From a virus: a stretch of 31,107 bases of DNA. The notes under the pieces are model-generated. The model was given only the letters and a program-made list of their open reading frames with translations. It did not search any database and had not been told where the DNA came from. The position numbers were made by a program, and so were the translations under genes. How positions within the stretch are numbered: the stretch's first letter is position 1; each line of letters begins with the position of its first letter. Location: positions 1 through 31,107 of the IMG/VR virus record IMGVR_UViG_3300018080_000437, one strand, 5' to 3'. Positions 28,579-31,107 of this stretch are shown in pieces.

Positions 28579-29027
28579 AAAAAGTAAAGATCACCACGGA
28601 TGACAAGGTTTATATCGAGTACGAAAAGGAGAGCGGGGAGCAATGGGATCTGTTCACGATCACCTGCGCCGGCAAGCCGCGGCCGGCATTTTTCAAGGCC
28701 ATGGACGCCCTAAAAAAACACGCCGGGGACCTGCTGGAGCTGGACCTGGCCCCGGGCAATTTGAAAGTTCGCGGCGTGACCTATTCCTATTCAGAGGAGC
28801 AAGGGATCATGGGCGCCGTGGTGAGCTACCGGTACAAGCTGGAAAAATCCGGGACCAGCATCGCCCTTAACACCCCGCATAAACCGGAAAAGCAATACCG
28901 GGAGGGCAAAAAGGAACCGAAACCCGCCAGCTTCCTGTCCAAGAAATGCGTGGAGGACCTGGTAAAATTAAAGGTCGAATGCCAGGAATATTTAAAAGGA
29001 GAGCGGGAGCAACAAACCCTTTTATAG
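28569..29027 (+). CDS. Unknown conserved phage protein, 152 residues, GTG start
   Basis: GTG at 28569 stands just after AAGGAGGAG. The product reads IKKVKITTDDKVYIEYEKES and WDLFTITCAGKPRPAFFKAM, a central YSYSEEQGIMGAVVSYRYKL, and a C-terminal segment CVEDLVKLKVECQEYLKGE. It appears alpha/beta and is a type I associate with phage packaging neighbourhoods, without known function. No catalytic motif is evident. It lies in the six-gene insert between the terminase subunits. Confidence 0.65.
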   Translation: MRIKKVKITTDDKVYIEYEKESGEQWDLFTITCAGKPRPAFFKAMDALKKHAGDLLELDLAPGNLKVRGVTYSYSEEQGIMGAVVSYRYKLEKSGTSIALNTPHKPEKQYREGKKEPKPASFLSKKCVEDLVKLKVECQEYLKGEREQQTLL

Positions 29028-29037
29028 CGGAGGACCG

Positions 29038-29439
29038 ATGACCGAAAGGACAAGGACAGCAGCCCTGGCGGCCCTGCAGGAGGCCCGGGAATTGATAAAG
29101 GGATGGCACAACATGGGGAAAACGGGCCTCAAGGACGTGGATAAAATGTGGGAGATATACGATCAGAATAGCCCGGAGATGAAACGGATCAACAGCGCGA
29201 TCCGGGATCTGCAGGAAACGACCGGGGACCCGGGCCTGGTATTGACAGACCGCAAGCCGGAGCGGGAGGGAATGTGGTGGTACCAAAACCCGAAAGGGCA
29301 GCGGACCGTGGTCCGGCTGGTCCGGAGGGCGGAGGAGCCGGGCCTATTTTTTATCGCGGATGACAACCACCTGTACCCAGCGGAGGGCGTCCTGGGGCAA
29401 TGGGCCGGGCCGATCCCGGAGCCGGAGGAGAAAAAATGA
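29038..29439 (+). CDS. Unknown phage protein, 133 residues
   Basis: ATG follows GCGGAGGACC. The N-terminal 65 residues are helical (RTAALAALQEARELIKGWHN, MKRINSAIRDLQETTG) and the C-terminal half is beta-rich with aromatic residues (EGMWWYQNPKGQRTVVRLVR, GLFFIADDNHLYPAEG). This two-part build is common in phage regulatory or accessory proteins. Its stop overlaps the next start (ATGA at 29436-29439). The function is unknown. Confidence 0.65.
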   Translation: MTERTRTAALAALQEARELIKGWHNMGKTGLKDVDKMWEIYDQNSPEMKRINSAIRDLQETTGDPGLVLTDRKPEREGMWWYQNPKGQRTVVRLVRRAEEPGLFFIADDNHLYPAEGVLGQWAGPIPEPEEKK

Positions 29440-29834
29440 TAGGGCCAACCACATTAAAAAACGAGGGCCAAGACCGGGACCGGGGCATGGAGGTGATCTA
29501 CGTATGCAGCCCCTACGCCGGAGATTACATAATGAACAAATTAAACGCCCGGCGTTATATAAAATTCGTAATGGACTGCGGACACGTACCGGTGGCGCCG
29601 CACATTTGGTTTGAAAAATTCCTAAACGATACGGTGGAGGCGGAGAGAGCGCACGGCCTGGCCATGGCGATCCGCCTGGTACCGCGCTGCGACCAGCTGT
29701 GGATTTTTGGAAATAAGATCACCGGCGGAATGAAAATGGAAATCGAGGTGGCCAAGATAACACCCCGGGTCCGCCGGATAATTAGGAATATAAAAATCGA
29801 GGGACCGAACCGGTGGGACGGGAAAACGTTATAA
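29436..29834 (+). CDS. Nucleoside 2-deoxyribosyltransferase-like protein (DUF4406/DUF7768 type)
   Basis: I start at ATG 29436, which overlaps the previous stop and follows GGAGGAG; an earlier ATG at 29400 has no SD. The 132-residue protein has the Rossmann-like pattern of this group: VIYVCSPYAGD near residue 20, YIKFVMDCGHVPVAPHIWFE, then CDQLWIFGNKITGGMKMEIEVA near the C-terminus. Related enzymes cleave or exchange nucleosides, and phage members may salvage nucleotides or degrade signalling molecules. The catalytic Asp/Glu cannot be firmly located. It lies in the terminase insert with an ASCH protein. Confidence 0.7.
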   Translation: MIGPTTLKNEGQDRDRGMEVIYVCSPYAGDYIMNKLNARRYIKFVMDCGHVPVAPHIWFEKFLNDTVEAERAHGLAMAIRLVPRCDQLWIFGNKITGGMKMEIEVAKITPRVRRIIRNIKIEGPNRWDGKTL

Positions 29835-30214
29835 AGGCCCTGTCGATCCAGCAGCCCTGGGCCTGGGCCATTGTTTACGCGTTCAAGGACGTGGAGAACC
29901 GGACCTGGCGGACCACCTACCGCGGGGAATTCTGGATACACGCCGGCCAAGGTTTTGATTGGGACGGCCTGCATTGGATGCAAGAGCACCAGGACCAGCT
30001 GCTGGTGGGACCCGGGACCACGGTCCGGATACCAACCAAGGCCCAGGAATATAAGCGCGGCGGGATCGTGGGCCGCGCCAGGATCACAGGATGCGTAAGC
30101 GAACACGGCAGCCCCTGGTTTGTGGGACCCTGGGGCCTGCTGCTCCGGGACGCCCTGCCGGTACCGTTCCTGCCGTGCAAGGGCCGCCTGGGATTTTTTG
30201 AACCGAAAACATAG
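29813..30214 (+). CDS. ASCH-domain (PUA-like) protein
   Basis: The 133-residue frame uses GTG at 29813, overlapping the previous gene by 22 bases; SD quality is low. The N-terminus reads VIKALSIQQPWAWAIVYAFK-DVENR, the ASCH signature (KALSxxQPWA...K..E.R), followed by YRGEFWIHAGQGF and GGIVGRARITGCV, strands of the PUA-like barrel. ASCH proteins bind RNA or modified nucleobases, and some are RNases or deaminate-type enzymes. The C-terminal PCKGRLGFFEP matches the family close. It may deal with phage or host nucleic acid; specificity is unknown. Confidence 0.85.
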   Translation: MGRENVIKALSIQQPWAWAIVYAFKDVENRTWRTTYRGEFWIHAGQGFDWDGLHWMQEHQDQLLVGPGTTVRIPTKAQEYKRGGIVGRARITGCVSEHGSPWFVGPWGLLLRDALPVPFLPCKGRLGFFEPKT

Positions 30215-30222
30215 GAGGACCG

Positions 30223-30474
30223 ATGCGGATCGTAAAATTTAAAGAGGCAAACAAAACATTAAAACCGCCGAAAGGACCGACGCCCTGCAAGGTGGTGGAC
30301 CTGCCCGTTTTTTCCGACGGGGAATATTGCATCAGCTGCTGGCGCCCCGGGATATGGGAAATTATAAAATTATTTTTTACCCGGAGAATCTGGCTATCCG
30401 TTTTAAGCGGCGCGACCTCGCCGCCGGTCATGGTTTCCATACAATACCCGTTCCTTAAGCCCGGACAGAAATGA
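30223..30474 (+). CDS. Small conserved phage protein before terminase, 83 residues
   Basis: ATG follows TAGGAGGACC. The product contains CKVVDLPVFSDGEYCISCW, then EIIKLFFTRRIWLSVLSGAT and SPPVMVSIQYPF. I recall this pattern in small phage proteins near morphogenesis genes; its function is not known. The aromatic C-terminal half is hydrophobic but not a clear membrane helix. The stop overlaps the TerL start (ATGA at 30471-30474). Confidence 0.7.
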   Translation: MRIVKFKEANKTLKPPKGPTPCKVVDLPVFSDGEYCISCWRPGIWEIIKLFFTRRIWLSVLSGATSPPVMVSIQYPFLKPGQK

Positions 30475-31107
30475 CCCACCAGGAGCGCCTCGATAAAAAC
30501 ATAGAGATGCGCCAGGAGCTGGTCCTGGAGGCATTCACCAGCCCGGACCTGCAGCGCGAAACCGCGGACCGCTGCCGGCAAGACATCCTGTTTTTTTTTA
30601 ACGCATTCCTGTGGACCTATAACCCGCGCAAGCCGCCGTACCATTTCCCGTTTGTTTTATACCCGGCCCAGGAGATCGTGGTCCACCAGGTCAACGAGGC
30701 CGTCCGGATCGGGGACGGGACCCTGGGAGAAAAATCCCGGGATTGGGGCGCGACCTACATATGGCTGGGCGTTTTCCTTTACCATTTTTTATTTTTTGAA
30801 TTCGAGGGCCTGCTGCTTTCCCTGCGGCAGACAGAGGTAGACAACCCGACCCCGTCGTCCCTTTTTGGAAAATTACGGTACATGATGCGGCGCCTGCCGT
30901 TCTGGCTGCTGCCCAGGAAATGGAGCTGGCGCCGGGATGGCGATACCTTCCTGCGGATATTGAACCCGGACAACGGCAACAGCATAATCGGCCAGGCAAC
31001 CACGGAGGACGCCGGCCGGTCCGGCCGCAAGACCGCGGTCCTGGTGGATGAGTACGCCGCGATCCGCAACCGGATAGCGGAGGGCATGGAGCGGTCCCTG
31101 GCCCATA
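30471..31107 (+). CDS. Terminase large subunit (N-terminal part, truncated by window end)
   Basis: ATG 30471 overlaps the preceding TGA. The open frame runs to the last base, giving 212 residues of the packaging motor. It contains RQDILFFFNAFLWTYNPR (about 36-53) and YPAQEIVVHQVNEAV. The Walker A-like GEKSRDWGATY is at about 86-96 and a Walker B-type AVLVDEY at about 189-195, the latter after SIIGQATTEDAGRSGRK. This is a TerL ATPase domain; the nuclease domain lies outside the window. The P-loop departs from classic GxxxxGKS (K-S-R-D-W-G-A-T), as in many TerL proteins. It should drive DNA into proheads with the small subunit at 27796. Confidence 0.88.
   Translation, partial: MTHQERLDKNIEMRQELVLEAFTSPDLQRETADRCRQDILFFFNAFLWTYNPRKPPYHFPFVLYPAQEIVVHQVNEAVRIGDGTLGEKSRDWGATYIWLGVFLYHFLFFEFEGLLLSLRQTEVDNPTPSSLFGKLRYMMRRLPFWLLPRKWSWRRDGDTFLRILNPDNGNSIIGQATTEDAGRSGRKTAVLVDEYAAIRNRIAEGMERSLAH

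Noticed and set aside
30592-30600. Nine-T run in the large terminase gene as a terminator or frameshift site
   Set aside because: There is no stem before it, and the zero frame (Leu-Phe-Phe-Phe-Asn) continues normally through conserved TerL sequence.

Overview
The window is a contiguous piece of a tailed bacteriophage or prophage genome with a contractile tail (myovirus type). Every gene I accept lies on the + strand. They are tightly packed, often joined by ATGA stop/start overlaps, and mostly preceded by strong Shine-Dalgarno sites. The DNA is visibly GC-rich. Near-consensus sigma70-type promoters, perfect TTATCCACA DnaA boxes and GAAAGGAGG ribosome binding sites point to a bacterial host, but the host group cannot be named from this sequence. 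I see no integrase, transposase, rRNA, tRNA or CRISPR array, so lifestyle is undecided. The large terminase gene is cut by the right end and a head or connector-side gene by the left end.

Layout. (1) 1-16835, late tail and lysis block, in an order close to phage Mu: sheath, tube, tail assembly chaperone with an apparent -1 frameshift, tape measure, a post-tape-measure tail protein, a hidden 39-codon gene, gpD/gp44-type hub, gp45/gpV-type spike, gp46/gp25-type wedge, baseplate J, gpI/gp48-type protein, then a fibre and a lysis-type gene. Two groups of accessory genes (fibronectin-like, DNRLRE plus beta-helix, repeat fibre, second beta-helix, small membrane protein) interrupt this order. (2) 16836-17370, the late/early boundary: a perfect GC-rich terminator, a promoter, an isolated 57-codon gene, a second terminator and a second promoter. 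(3) 17371-26219, the early/middle block: many small unknown proteins, zinc-binding proteins, a standalone Spo11/topoisomerase VI subunit A-like protein, a candidate single-strand annealing protein, a Cas4-like Fe-S nuclease and a small helix-turn-helix regulator. Two further promoters lie inside it. (4) 26220-26473, a probable replication origin: four perfect DnaA boxes plus weaker ones around a very AT-rich core. (5) 26474-31107, a ParB-N/DNA methyltransferase fusion, small terminase subunit, six small genes (including a nucleoside deoxyribosyltransferase-like and an ASCH-domain protein), and the start of the large terminase.

How it may work together. The early promoters would express a recombination set in which a Spo11-like protein could cut, a Cas4-like nuclease resect and an annealing protein pair strands, close to a DnaA-dependent origin. 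The methyltransferase would mark phage DNA, the terminase would package it, and the late block would build a contractile tail carrying several different adhesins. The most noteworthy items are the Spo11-like/annealase/Cas4-like combination, the origin, the frameshift site, the lysin-holin composite gene and the histidine-ladder fibre.
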